64,000 nt of DNA from Incurvaria masculella (Eukaryota > Arthropoda > Insecta > Lepidoptera > Incurvariidae): the NCBI GenBank assembly GCA_946894095.1, contig OX335646.2:15556077-15620076 (forward strand). Direction: 5' to 3'. Below, piece after piece: positions 31,566 through 43,074 of the stretch. Each line of letters opens with the position of its first letter. The stretch's first letter is position 1. Made by a program: the position numbers and the translations under genes. The notes beneath the pieces are model-generated. The model saw only the letters and a list, made by a program, of their open reading frames with translations. It was not told where the DNA came from and did not search any database.

Positions 31566-32700
31566 TTTTTTTTTTTTATTAGGTATGTCAAAAGTGACTC
31601 ATTTCTTACATGGTAATAACAAAACTTAGATATAAAAAAAGTGAAACTATCAGCAATAATGGACAAACACAACATGGTTATTAACATTTCCTTAAGTCTA
31701 ACGGTAGGGCATTAACATAATTCTAATAAGAAGAATAAAAATAAATAAATCATGGCATATAAACACGCTACAAAACAAAATATATCAACTAAAATAACAC
31801 GTGTTTAAAAGTGAGTGAACATTATTACAAAGAACAAAGGAGGGGAAATAATTACATACAGGTTTTGAATTTATTTTTAAGTGATTCTAGTGATGGGGCC
31901 GATATATCAATATCGTGATGATGAACGAATGCATTATAATTTGAAGAGATCCTCGATTAGTCTTATGTTTTTTTAGTTTTAGAATGATTTAGGACTTGAA
32001 TTTGGTCTTGGTACGTTACAATTTATCTGGCTCAAAAGGAAAGGTCTTAATACTTGATTATTAATAATTGTAAAAATAATAATAATATCCGAATGCAATC
32101 TACTCTTTTCAAGAGAATTGACTCCATAAAAAATCAGTCCGTCAGTGTAGTTAGGAAGAAACTTCCCTTTATTGTCAAAAAAAGATAAAAAGTTTTAAAA
32201 CATCTTTTGACTACGCTCGATGCGTTGTACGAGTATATGTAATTTGTAGCTGGGATTCCACACTGGACTAGCATATTCTAGTATGCTTCTTACAAGACTG
32301 TTAAATAATGCAACTTTTGCCGCAGGATTTTTAAAAACTTTGCTATTACGTTTGAAACCTAGCATTTTAAAAGAACGAGAAATTATGTTGTCTATATGAG
32401 CATTAAATGAAAGTTTTTTATCTAATACCAAACCTAGGTCACGAATAATATCCACTTGCTTAAGCGTATTGCCGTTAACATAATATTCGGTTAAAACTGG
32501 TTTTCGTTTACGCGTAAATGTAATTTGAACACACTTTAGAAAATTTAGGGACATTTTGTTTTTAAATCACCGCAAAGAGACTCGATTAATATCGTTTTGT
32601 AAAAGAATTGAGTCGTGACTATTTTTAATAATTTTATAAAACTTGCAATCGTCCGCAAAGAGCAACATCTTGTTAGATACTTCATTTATGCTTTACTAAT
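31566..32700 (-). pseudogene. Jockey/I-like LINE, 3' part
   Basis: Upstream on the minus strand (about 32690-32570) is LLFADDCKFYKIIKNS, the RT catalytic FADD motif. Then comes IRDLGLVLDKKLSFNAHIDN, LVRSILEYASPVWNP and QRIERSQKMF (32554-32195), followed in shifted frames by a C-terminal region to about 31870. A T run at 31566-31578 is the reversed poly(A) tail. It is 5' truncated with several frame breaks. Confidence 0.85.
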
Positions 32701-33853
32701 GTACATACTTAATGTAAGGTAATGGTATACTTACTTCAATTTTTTTCCTACTTTCCCACTTTGGTCATAAAACCTGCCAGAAATTAAGCTTCATTAGTAA
32801 ACTTTTTTTTTCATTTCATTTGTTTAAACTTTTTTGGTAATAGAACTACACTAAGTTACGCCAAACACTGATAGATCCGCGGATACTATCGACCAGTAAA
32901 AAAGGTTGTCAGCGATTAGCTTTTATTTATAGGACTCAAGATGATTCAAATATCAAATCGCCACCTCCTAGTCTATTATCTTGGGGAACGGAACTCTAAA
33001 AGTATTTAACAGTATCACTTCATTCACTATTTACCTACGTCCGCTGCCTACGTCCTCCTAGCCACTTGAGAGCGTTTGGCGCGAGCGTGGTTTGTTTATA
33101 GTCGTTAGGGTCATTACTTTTATGGCAGTGTTTATTAAACAATACCGGGGATCAATGGCGACCATTGTAAGGGATTCAAAATTACCGGGGATTCATTCCT
33201 GCCTGTTACACCGGAACCCACACAGCACATAGCTACATATATTTAAAGATCATTTACGAGTATGTATTAGGTGAGTCAGACCGTGCGTCGCAACGCAAGA
33301 CTGTATCAAGTCAAAGTGATCTCTGCGCGTGATACGTACCAAGAATATTAGTTTTCAACCTGTCATTAAATCCAGCCGTAATTGGTGCTCATGGCGCCAC
33401 CACTGCCCCATGCTGGGACGCGTCGGCGCATTTCAAACGCACTTTTTCGATATATATCCAGAATGCATACCACACCAGCTATATCATTAACTCATATAAA
33501 TGGGACGTTTATACTTTTTTCTAGATAGAACTTCGATTCTAATGGTCTGTTTGTTATATGTGGGGTATGGTAAACAGTAGATGTTTTCCCAACGTCCGTC
33601 ATATTAAACCCACTGCTCCCCCCTTTGGTAATTTGACGTGATGATAAGTAGAGGAAAAAAAATAAGGCAATAAAAACGGTTAGTTTTGGAGAGATATCAA
33701 GCTAAATATTGCAATCGAAGACATTATTGCAATGCCGCCATCTGGCACTAAACACAATCGATTTCCTGAAGACGCAGCTAATAGACACACTCAATTTAGA
33801 ATGTATAATGTCAGTGCATATATTTACATATGTATTGCTTTTATTTCCAGAGA
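32701..33853. other. Unassigned, with one shared repeat
   Basis: Positions 32990-33205 hold the inverted relative of the repeat at 16490. Otherwise no gene or family is recognised. Confidence 0.4.
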
Positions 33854-33990
33854 GGAGTATAATACTATGAGTAAAGTCGTTTAGGAGAATTATGAGCACA
33901 CGCATAACCGGATTTTTGCACGAGTATAATAATATGAGTAAAGTCGTTTAGGAGGATAATTATGAACACACGCATAACCTGATTATTATC
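33854..33990 (+). repeat. Two tandem ~68-bp units
   Basis: GAGTAAAGTCGTTTAGGAG, then ATTATGAGCACACGCATAAC, occurs twice (about 33868 and 33937) with small differences. Confidence 0.85.
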
Positions 33991-35626
33991 TGAAGATTAT
34001 ATGAGATAATAATAATAATAATACCGTGCGTAAAATTACACGCTTAGTTTCAACCTCGTGGTCCCATTAGACCGTGTCGTCGCGTCGCTGCATACTTTTG
34101 TTTACTAAACCCTTTTACGCCTGATTTTCTACTCCGCTGAGCCTGCGCAGGGTCAGAGTATTTCGACCTCGGCTTGCTAACATTCTCGCTAACATTTGTC
34201 CTAGAGGAGTATATATTTAATTAATTATTAATAGGTATCCCTTTTTAGGGTTCCGTACCCAAAGGGTGAAAACGTAACCCTATTATTACTAAGCCTCCGC
34301 TGTCCGTCCGTCCGTCCGTCCGTCCGTCTGTCAAAGGGCTCTAAGGTAAAATCGGGTAATTCCGAACGAGTTAAAAAATCCCACCTAATTATCGAACGCT
34401 TTTATTTTGTCTGTATTCTATTATTTTTGTGCTATTTGACACAAAATTTAAAAGCAAAGACATCCAGAATTTATTAAGGAAGAAAATGGCTTACAATAAT
34501 TAGAATATATATTAGTCAAATTTGTTAAAATTCACTCAGTCCCGCGCCGGAGAGCGTCTGCCACGTACGCCCATACAACTTTGGCGGGAATCCCGCGGGT
34601 GACGTCTTCTCAGAAGTGATTTAGCGGCGGCAAACATCGTGACATGCAAGACTATTTTGATATAGTGAGGAAGGTGATAAGTTTTTCTGTGATTTTAAGT
34701 GAGTAAAATTTCAGGTTTTTATTTGGAATTGTAGAAATATCATAGTTCGGATTTACGATGATTTGTTGTATGGACTATCTAATTCCGAACGACGTTCGCA
34801 ATTAGGTATTTCCATTGCCTATTTACTATAACATTTGCACAGAAAACACATTGCTTAGCAAATTTCTGCTTAGTTATTAGAAAATATAAAGACTTTTCAA
34901 GTCTATTTACCAAAATCCGTCGTTCAACCTGTTAATTGTTAACATTTTAAAGACTAAAGAATTCGGGTAAAGTAAGTATTTTCAATAATCAGAGAAACAC
35001 GTTTTTCTGCCAAAATCCTAAAAACATCCTTAGTTTGGCGGTTCAAAATAATAAAGTAATGTTATTAAAAAAATTATTACTTAAAAAAAACTATTTCACA
35101 GTATTTTTCTCGTACGTAATTAGGGTTAAACAGTTTGCCATATAATGCCCTAATTCCGAACGATACTATTCACTTAAGGGGAGTTACTTACTTATTTATT
35201 CACATCAAGGTTTTTTCGGGTGCATGCTAAGGCATGTAGGCACATTTTTGTTTAAAGATTTGGCATTTATAGTGTTAAATAAAAAAATAAAAATAAAATG
35301 GTGGTTCGGCTTATTGTAAAAATAAAAATGTTCATTTGTCTATTTAGTTTCAGTTTAAATTCAAAACCGCGGCTTAAGCGAGTTGAAGTGAATCAATAGC
35401 GCTTCGGATTTAAATTGAAACCGAATTGATAAATGATAATTGTATCACACCTAAGGAAGTAAGCTTTACCACAAATCAAAGATTCCATGTTTTTTTTTAT
35501 TGGTTACGATTTTTTTTATCAATATTGCGTAATTCAAATTGTGCTTTTTTATTTGAAAATTGGGGTTGAAATAAAAAAAATTAAAAGAATAAGACATAAA
35601 CTTCTAAACGACAAAAAATTACATAA

Positions 35627-36166
35627 CTCCTGTTTGTCTCTTTAGATTTTCACTATTTTTTGACAAAATATTTTTTATTTACGGTTCAGCTTACTTAGCT
35701 CCACCACGACGTGGACATCTTCAGGATTCGCTCATAGTACTCCTAGCGCTCTATGGATAAAGCAGACGACAGTCGCGAATCCGGAAGATGTCCGCAGCGT
35801 GGTAGACGAATAATAATAATAATAATAAAGCCTTTTATTTACTCAGTTTACAGTTTCGTTCCTTATATGTATGTTATGTTATTTATGTTGTAAGAAGTAG
35901 TTTACTGAGTTCCCCATTGCAGGGCATAGGCCTCCCCCATCGAGATCCATGCTCTTCTGTCTTTAGCTGCTCTTGTCCATATTTTTCCAGCTGTCTTTGC
36001 GATATCATCGTCCCATCGCTTTCTTTGTCGTTCTTTGTTTCTTTTTCCATCTCTTGGATGCCATTCGAAACGTTGAGCTAAATAATTAAGCTGAGGACTG
36101 TTTATCCGTAAAAATAAAATAATATGTCAAACAAAAGTGAAAATCTAAAGAGACGAACAGGTAATC
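35627..36166. mobile_element. Foldback element nested in the TA transposon
   Basis: The left arm CCTGTTTGTCTCTTTAGATT..TTACGGTTCAGCTTACTTAG pairs with GACTGTTTATCCGTAAAAAT..AATCTAAAGAGACGAACAGG on the right. The inner sequence GAAGATGTCCGCAGCGTGGT also occurs in the related element at 63506. It is split by an RTE fragment. Confidence 0.8.
35811..36066 (-). pseudogene. RTE-type LINE 3' end, nested
   Basis: Minus-strand reading gives EWHPRDGKRNKERQRKRWDD, then AKTAGKIWTRAAKDRRAWIS and EAYALQWG, the conserved C-terminus of RTE-type pol proteins. The 3' end is (TAA)n at 35811-35827, typical of RTE tails. CGAA flanks both sides. It is 5' truncated to about 250 bp. Confidence 0.85.
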
Positions 36167-37059
36167 TGATTTTTTTCTTAAATATTGGCACAGGGTACCA
36201 TAAGGCATGTTAAAGTCAAATAGGCAAGCATCGTACAAACTTTATTTAATTTTTTTTTTTTAGTTAATCAAGGCACCGATTCAAAGAAAACAGTATACTA
36301 AAGATGATGTAGCAAATGCGTTACGTAAAAAAAAATATAACAATAAAATAGATTGATAAGCCAGATTGGATTCATTGTGAATTTAAAAATACCGAAAATG
36401 CTACTATAATATATTACATTTTAGGAGAGCGGCGCCTTAAATGTGGTGTTTGAACACAGAGAGGAAATATCGTTTTCTTATGGAAATCGTGGTAAAAATG
36501 ACCAGTTATGTGAATTATAACATGTCTAGATTTATTTGGTAACTATTCCTTTTTTCCAAAGTAGAATTATTCGATTTTTTATGAAAATAATATGTACGTT
36601 CGGAATTAGGCACTCATCATTCGGAATTAGATTTTTACGTTCGGAATTAGAAGGTTCTGCTTTCTGGCGCATTTTAATTTATTTTATTTTTGCTCTTTGA
36701 GAATATAACTCTATTCGCACGTATTAACAAAGATTAAAATATTCTTACCTTACAAAAAAAAAAACCTTCAAAGAAAAGTATCACTGATAACGCACAATTT
36801 GACGCCGAAGTAAAATATCGTAAAAAGCGTTCGGAATTACCCCAGTTTACCTTATCTCATGAACCGTAATAGGTAGGCAGCTGAAATTTTCACAGAGTAT
36901 GTATTTATTTTGCCGCTATAACAAAAAATAGGAAAAATTACAAAATGTAAAAAATTCAAGGGGGGGGGGCATAGAAAAAACGTGATTTCTTTTTGTTAAA
37001 TCTTTTACGATGGTACGGAACCCTTAGTGTGCGAGTCCGACTCGCACTTGTTGTAATCT

Positions 37060-37979
37060 CTTCTTCCATTAAGTATTTATAATCACAGAACATGCGTGAT
37101 AAACTAGTCATATTTATTCATTTTAGTGTGAGAAAATAATGTTTATTTAATGTTATTTTACTTAGTTTTAGTTTTCAACTGACTCAGATCTTTGACGATT
37201 AAATAGGTCAATATTTGCACGGACAGGACCTGAAGTAGTTTGGGCGTTGGCCTCTCATAACCTATCGGCTCACTCACAGATTGATGAACAAGTCTCTTCT
37301 CATCTAGACTGTGCAACACTAGGTAGCTTATGCCACTTTTCACACGAAATATCGCGCGAAAAATATGTTGGGTAAAAATGTGTTATTCGTAACAAAAAAC
37401 AAGTTGAGATATCGCCTTCCAACTATAAGTTCTTGAAGTATGTCTTTATGTCTTAGCGTTTTCTATTCTAATTAGGTATTACGAGGAAGGATCTAAATCT
37501 CGCTATACCAACACGAGCATGGAAGGACGGGACTAGCGATGGAAACGCGTTCGTACGGCCAGGAGTTTGTGGAAATCGTCTAAAATTGTACATAGTTTGC
37601 TTAAGAATTCGGGACGGGCAACATCAAATGTTCGTTGCAATAAATATACTCCTGTAAAATTCTTATGTGTTTTTATGTGTCGTCCGGCGCTGCTGCCATT
37701 GTATGATAAAGTGGCTACGCCGCTACAACGAGTTCCTGTTGCTCGAGAGTCTGCACGCACTTATTTCGCGTCAAGTAGGCTTTCTTCGCAAGATGCCCGG
37801 CCACACGGCTTTGTGGAGGCCTCCTTTGTACACTGGCTGAACGCCGAGGGAACTCGAGCGCTCCGGATGCTTTGAGGGCCGCCGGCCATTCTTTACAACT
37901 GCGGCAAAATGCGATCTTATCGTGAGTGGAAATAATGCTGTGTTTCGGCATTTTGGGCTGTTATATCGGTGGTCTGTAC
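37060..37979. other. Unassigned
   Basis: No repeat family is recognised. Positions 37680-37880 are GC-richer with open frames on both strands (for example plus 37567-37875). None has a recognisable domain, so I do not call a gene. Confidence 0.4.
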
Positions 37980-38330
37980 CCGAGTGCCCAGTTGTCACCT
38001 AAATTGGCGTTTACGGCAAACCGATCGACTGGCGTTTTAAAATGTATGGAGAAATTGAAGAGCGCGCGCAGTGGGCGTTAAGCGAACTACCATTTGCGAG
38101 TCCGATTTTGATTTGACAGCTTACTCAACGTTGCCGTAAATACGTCGACGTTGCCGTTTACGTCGACTCCGCGTTTACATACAAATCGGAAGTCCGGGTT
38201 TGACTTTGACAGCTTGAAGAAGTAAAACCACAGAATATCTAGTAAAAACTTGTATGGAGTTTGACGTTTTTACGGAACTTCGAAGTTACTTAAACGCCAA
38301 TTTAGGTGAGAACTGAGACTACCGGCTCTG
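37980..38330 (-). mobile_element. MITE family A, copy 3
   Basis: GTCACCTAAATTGGCGTTTA at left, GCCAATTTAGGTGAGAACTG and AGACTACCGGCTCTG at right, with the core GAGCGCGCGCAGTGGGCGTT. Same orientation as copy 2. Confidence 0.85.
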
Positions 38331-38594
38331 ATGTCTTTATATTACAATATTTATTACGATAGTGCAATTTATATTCGTTTACTCCAGATTGGATTCCTCA
38401 ATTTACGAGACTTTAAATGTAGCAACCAAGGGCTCTTTAAAGAATTTTTAGATATCTATGTTTACATATTTAAAAACATATTTAAAAACTTTGACGATGT
38501 GAAAGAAGTGTACGAAACTTAAAAGCGCAAATAAATTCATTGATACTTTGAAAATAGGAATTGCTAGTTTTAATTCACATTCACGTTTTCCGAA

Positions 38595-38760
38595 TATTTG
38601 ATGTACATATGTTGCAATGCAGCGTGTCATTTACATAAATCATAAATAAGAATGGACCTAGAACATAGCCCCGCGGTACACCCATATTGATTGATTTTAC
38701 CTGTGGTTGAATAGTGCTGTTTGCTTAAAAAATATAAATACCACCTAGTTATTGCGGGCT
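38595..38760 (-). pseudogene. LINE reverse-transcriptase fragment
   Basis: Minus-strand frames read WYLYFLSKQHYSTTG, then GVPRGYVLGPFLFMIYVNDT, the RT motif G.P.GS.LGP.LF..Y.ND. Two frame breaks are present. It is a short remnant. Confidence 0.7.
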
Positions 38761-39677
38761 GTTATGCAGTATTTAGTTCTTTATGCAATTCAAAGATAAA
38801 ACAAATATATTATCATTTATTTTTGGAACTAGATATCCATGTAGTAAACGAAATAATTTTCAAAGTTCTTAAATTCGTGCTTTGTTGCAGTTTTTAATTT
38901 TCTCCCATACTCCAGGTTGGACAGCTTGACGGTTTGTCGCAAACAGTATCTCTGATGAAATATAGGTGCGTTGCTTTGTATTAATTTGTGTAAAAAGTGC
39001 CACTTCTTTTCAAGCTGATGAGCATCTGTATTGATCTTTGCTATTCCTTCAAAAATGCATGCGATTAATCGATTCAATATCTATGTGACCATATTACCGA
39101 GCTATCTATCTTAAAATCGAGTCCATAGAAACTTTCAAAGCCGTTTGTCCGAATCAGTGCCGACAAATCCCCAAAGCGTTTAACTTGTGACCGCGAGGAA
39201 GCCATACCGGTACCCACGTTCTTAGTGTTTCTTCTTGGCCTTGGCTGTGTTACTATGAGGATTACTGGGAATTATTCTTTTTCACAATCCAATCTTTTCG
39301 AAAAATGTATCCCCCAATGAACGTTGATCCAGAGAACATTTTACAAGCGACTTTTTGAAGGCAATTAATGGCCTAATCTATAGCTCATTAAAACTATCTG
39401 AAGCGTAAACGGACTGCCTACAACAGACAAAACGTGACTCGCCTCGCATATCCATTGCAACGCGGAGTGAATAAACTTTCCAAGTTCATTATATGGAGTT
39501 GCGTTCCCAGCGTCGCGCGTCGTTTTCTAAATGGCGTATCCGCAATAAACAATATCCGGTAACTGGAGACGAGTTCTGTCGCCGCGCCCGCTCGTAGAAA
39601 GTGCTCGAGTGCACGCTGCAGCCGCTGCAGCGCTGCCGGGACCCTCGCCACGCGTCTGACCGCAACCGCCCGAGTAC
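38761..39677. other. Unassigned; GC-rich patch at the end
   Basis: An 82-codon minus ORF (38829-39077) has no recognised family. Positions 39500-39660 are GC- and CpG-rich (CAGCGTCGCGCGTCGTTTTC, GCAGCCGCTGCAGCGCTGCC) and abut a (GTCY)n element. They could be an old exon or regulatory DNA; no evidence decides. Confidence 0.4.
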
Positions 39678-39958
39678 TTTTAGGGTTCCGTAACCAAAGG
39701 GTGCCAACGAAACCCTATTACTAAGCCTCCGCTGTCCGTCCATCTGTCTGTCACAGTGCTGTATCTCATGAACCGTAATAGGTAGGTCAGCTGACTGAGC
39801 TGGAATTTTTACAGAGTGTGTATTAATTTTGCCGTTATAACAACAAATAAACAGAGGGACGGACTGACGGACGGACAGGCGGACGGATGTGTTGACGGAC
39901 GGACAGCGTAGGCTTAGTAATAGGCTTCCGTTTTCACCCTTTGGGTACGGAACCCTTA
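39678..39958. mobile_element. Tail-to-tail (GTCY)n chimera
   Basis: The left half is minus (TTTTAGGGTTCCGTAACCAA.., GTCCGTCC). The right half is plus ((GGAC)n, GTAGGCTTAGTAATAGGC, GGGTACGGAACCCTTAAA). Both outer ends are the family 3' terminus; the 5' half with the palindrome is missing. The junction is near 39848. Confidence 0.8.
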
Positions 39959-39959
39959 A

Positions 39960-40695
39960 AATCAATAATAATCATTGCAATACATAAATAAAATTCCCTT
40001 CCCAGCGACAGGTCAAACATGCAAAAACAGTTATTTTTTAAAAAGATATTAATTTAATAGTTATATTATTTATGAAATATTTAGTTCAAATACACTTACA
40101 AAACCTCCAAAGACAAACACTTCTTTATTTGTGCTCAAGTACAAGTCTAGACGACTAAAGAATATTCAGCGCACGATCGTGATTCACTACTCGGTGCGTG
40201 ATCGGTGAAGTCATCGAGCGGATTTCCTTGGGGGTAACCGCTCAGACATATAACCTTCAAGGCTACATTTCCAAGTGGTCCCACTGAAAATCTTCAACTG
40301 CATTCCGTAAGAGGCCACTAAGGGATTTGTCGTTCCTGAGGGGTTGGGTCTTTAGAAGTCCAAATAACGTTTCTAAAACACCTTTTAGTATTTATCAGCC
40401 CCATTTAGAGTGGGCGGATTAACTTTAGTGCGCCGGACTAAATCAGTTTTTGTATGTTTAGTCCGGGGCTAATCTCGTACTAAGTTTTGACAGGTGCTCT
40501 TTAAATACATCTGTATGACATTTATATCAACGGGAAAGAGCTAAGGTATAACGCTATTCCGTGTTGTAGACTTTCTATAAAGATTTTGGATGTGACATTT
40601 TAGTACTATAATTGAGCGATGGCGGTATTACATCACTATATAGTGACATAAATGTCACTGCAAAACCTTTTTATGTCTATTTTGTTCTAAAGAGG
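39960..40695. other. Unassigned, with one repeat arm
   Basis: Positions 40410-40500 (AACTTTAGTGCGCCGGACTA, TTTAGTCCGGGGCTAATCTC, GTACTAAGTTTTGACAGGT) match the arms of the inverted-repeat element at 46785-47355. The rest is unrecognised. Confidence 0.45.
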
Positions 40696-40699
40696 AGAT

Positions 40700-40920
40700 T
40701 GCGAACCAATTCATAGCCTGTAAGTGAGTAATTAAATCAAATCAGACGTTTAGTTGCATTTTATGCTATGGTAACTGAAACACAAATCCGACGAAGTGGA
40801 CTGAAATTTACCATTTATATGAAGGAATACAATCAAACGTGAGATTTAATCGCTTTTAAAACTTCCATACGATTACTTGTTTGTTCACCTGGAATTCATT
40901 TACCATGGTAAACTTCCTGG
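40700..40920. mobile_element. MITE family B, degenerate copy
   Basis: AATCAGACGTTTAGTTGCAT, CAAACGTGAGATTTAATC, GTTTGTTCACCTGGAATTCA and TTTACCATGGTAAACTTCC match the family in order, with weak pairing arms. Confidence 0.6.
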
Positions 40921-40967
40921 CTTGGACTCCACGGAACGGTTTTAACTAAACATTCTTTCCAGGGGAG

Positions 40968-41135
40968 TAACCGTCGGTGTAAGATGTGAGAACATATGCG
41001 AGGGAATTCGATCAATTCAGCACCAACAGAAGCGTTTATGACATCCACGCGTTTGGAATCCACATCTGATTGGTGGAGAATTTATCGAATTCCCTCACAT
41101 ATTTTCTCACTTCTTACGCCGGTTCAGCCTCGGGT
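40968..41135. mobile_element. Foldback MITE (GAGGGAATTCGAT family)
   Basis: GTAAGATGTGAGAACATATG, then CGAGGGAATTCGATCAATTC, pairs with TATCGAATTCCCTCACATAT and TTTTCTCACTTCTTACGCCG. A half copy is at 43615. Confidence 0.8.
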
Positions 41136-41737
41136 TGCTAACATGCTGTCATGAAGGACTCTTGTTTAGGGGTGGCGTAGCTCAAGTTAGACTTCTAAAT
41201 GGGGGACTAGAGGGCTTACCATGGTGTGAAGTAAGGTGTGTTGGCCTAATTTCATGACAGTAGATGTGATCACGGAATATTGATAAGACTATATGTAGAT
41301 GTATATGTTTCGTGTTACTCAATGAACCAGTGATATCGGTCGATCATAAATTCCGTCGGATATAACAACAACGATTATAATTGTTTATTACAAATTATTA
41401 CACTGGAATTTATTATTATGATTTACCGATTAGCTTAGGAAAAAATATATAGTGGGTTTGAAATAACTAATATTCTGTTAAGTTAATAACTTAATTATTT
41501 CGCGGATGGTCTGTGACAGCTATCTATATTGAAGTGAAAACCACTTCCTGACTTATATCGAGATCTCTGAAACTACTGAACATAGAAAATTTAAATTTTT
41601 GAGTGTCGAACGGAAAACGCTCGCTAAGAACGGATTTCTCGATATCATACGGTTCAACCAGTAATAAAAGAGGTCTTCTAAGATGAGAATGCTCGCTGTG
41701 AAATCATTTTTCGATATGTCAATAGGCCAAAATAGAC
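41136..41737. other. Unassigned, with repeat remnants
   Basis: Positions 41210-41275 (GTGTGTTGGCCTAATTTCAT, GACAGTAGATGTGAT) are a diverged SINE 3' end. Positions 41630-41720 resemble the reversed tandem repeat field of 28.1-29.9 kb (GAGAATGCTCGCTGTGAAAT). The rest is unrecognised. Confidence 0.45.
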
Positions 41738-42024
41738 AAAAAACCGGCCAAGTGCGAGTCGGACTCGCCCACGAAGGGTTCCGCACCATCGTACAAGATT
41801 TAACACAATAAATCTGGTGTTTTGTATGGGGGCCACTTTTAATTTTTATTATTTTTTTATTTCACAATTTTTTGTTATAGCGGCAAAATAAATACACACT
41901 CAGTGTAAATTTAAGTTGTCTACCTATTACGGTTCATGAGATACAGTCCTGTGAAAGAGAGACGGACGGACAGCGGAGGCTTAGTAATAGGGCTCCGTTG
42001 GCACCCTTTGGGTACGGAACGCTA
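41738..42024 (+). mobile_element. (GTCY)n MITE, first of a tandem pair
   Basis: AAACCGGCCAAGTGCGAGTC at left and TTTGGGTACGGAACGCTAAA at right. The GGAC tract is very short (about 41962-41972). Confidence 0.9.
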
Positions 42025-42284
42025 AAAACCGGCCAAGTGCCAGTCGGACTCGCACACGAAGGGTTCCGTACCATCGTACAAAAAAAATACAAAAAAATCA
42101 CGTTTTTCGTTGTAGTTGTAATATTTTTTTAATCTTTCCTATTTGTAGTTATAGCGGCAAATTAAATACACACTCTGTGAAAATTTCAGCTGTGACAGAC
42201 GGACGGACGGACGGACGGACGGACAGCGGAGGCTTAGTAATAGGGTTCCGTTTTTACCCTTTGGATACGGAACCCTAAAAAAGG
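42025..42284 (+). mobile_element. (GTCY)n MITE, second of a tandem pair
   Basis: It starts with the same AAAA that ends the preceding element (AAAACCGGCCAAGTGCCAGT) and ends GGATACGGAACCCTAAAAAA. It lacks the segment between the TTTCAGCTG and GTGACAGACGG motifs. Confidence 0.9.
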
Positions 42285-42587
42285 TGCCCCGGTGACGAGC
42301 GGTGTAGGCACAAGTGTCACAAAATGCGCGTAGAATGTGTTGCAACGTCACCTGTGCATATTTGCTTATGAAAAGTGGAGTAGCCTGAGTTAGCATTGTT
42401 TGCGCTACCCACATTATTATGGCAATGTTCATGTCAACATGATCGCTTTGAAGTTACCTACGTATGCATTTAAGGTTTCATAAAGTTTCGTAATAATTTC
42501 TTGTGAACGATGTAATGTAGGTACATACTTGTTATAACGAATAAACTACTGCTTCGATTTTGATTCAAATGCATGTTAGCGAGAACC

Positions 42588-42762
42588 TGGGGGTCACCGT
42601 GGTAAATTAATGAACATGCATATGATTAAATCTGACGTTTAGTTGTATTTCATACCATGCTAGCTGTCAATTGACGTGTTATTCTGCCAAGATAACTGAG
42701 ATTACCAGTTTGCATGGTACGAAATGCAAACTGTTAATCTCAGTGGTAACAGATAATAAATA
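42588..42762. mobile_element. MITE family B, copy
   Basis: GGTCACCGTGGTAAATTAAT, TAAATCTGACGTTTAGTTGT, ATGCTAGCTGTCAATTGACG and GCATGGTACGAAATGCAAAC. The arms are shorter than in the copy at 12709. Confidence 0.7.
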
Positions 42763-43074
42763 AAAATTAAAACTTAACATAAATTATCCAAAAGATATTT
42801 TTGATACATTTATTTTTCTTTTTGACTACAGAATGTTTTGGAATTTATCGTCACTCGAAATGTTCTTAGCTATAGTTACACCCGGTAGTTGGCTTTGCCG
42901 GGCTCCGCTCGTGTGAATGTAATGTCCCAAATCGAAACTGACCCGAACGGAGCCAGATAGTATTTAATAAAATCTAATAATTATAGCTAAGTGAACAATT
43001 CATCGTGAAAAATATTTATTATTTTTCCTATTGTTATATTATTAATAAAGGCATAATTCTTATTTAAAATAGGA
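42763..43074 (-). other. Helitron-like fragment plus unassigned
   Basis: Positions 42890-42955 (GCTTTGCCGGGCTCCGCTCG, TGACCCGAACGGAGCC) contain both a reversed and a forward terminus motif of the Helitron-like family. The rest is AT-rich. Confidence 0.4.

Larger units (their letters stand above)
34344..36852. mobile_element. TA-flanked DNA transposon, ~2.5 kb, no ORF
   Basis: The terminal inverted repeats match at 23 of 25 positions: left AGGTAAAATCGGGTAATTCC.. and right (reversed) AGGTAAACTGGGGTAATTCC... The target duplication is TA (34342-34343 and 36853-36854). The motif TAATTCCGAACG recurs facing inward: left at 34357, 34780 and 35151; right, reversed, near 36598, 36618 (variant), 36638 and 36828. 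No ORF of 60 codons or more lies inside, so it is non-autonomous or decayed. A Tc1/mariner-like superfamily would fit TA, but no transposase supports this. Confidence 0.85.
34244..37050 (-). mobile_element. (GTCY)n MITE, minus, split by a 2.5-kb transposon
   Basis: The left part (34244-34343) has TTTTTAGGGTTCCGTACCCA and (GTCC)n. The right part (36853-37050) resumes at TCTCATGAACCGTAATAGGT and continues to GTGCGAGTCCGACTCGCACT. In other copies these two parts are contiguous (GGGCTGTATCTCATGAACCG), which fixes the insertion point at TA. Confidence 0.9.
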
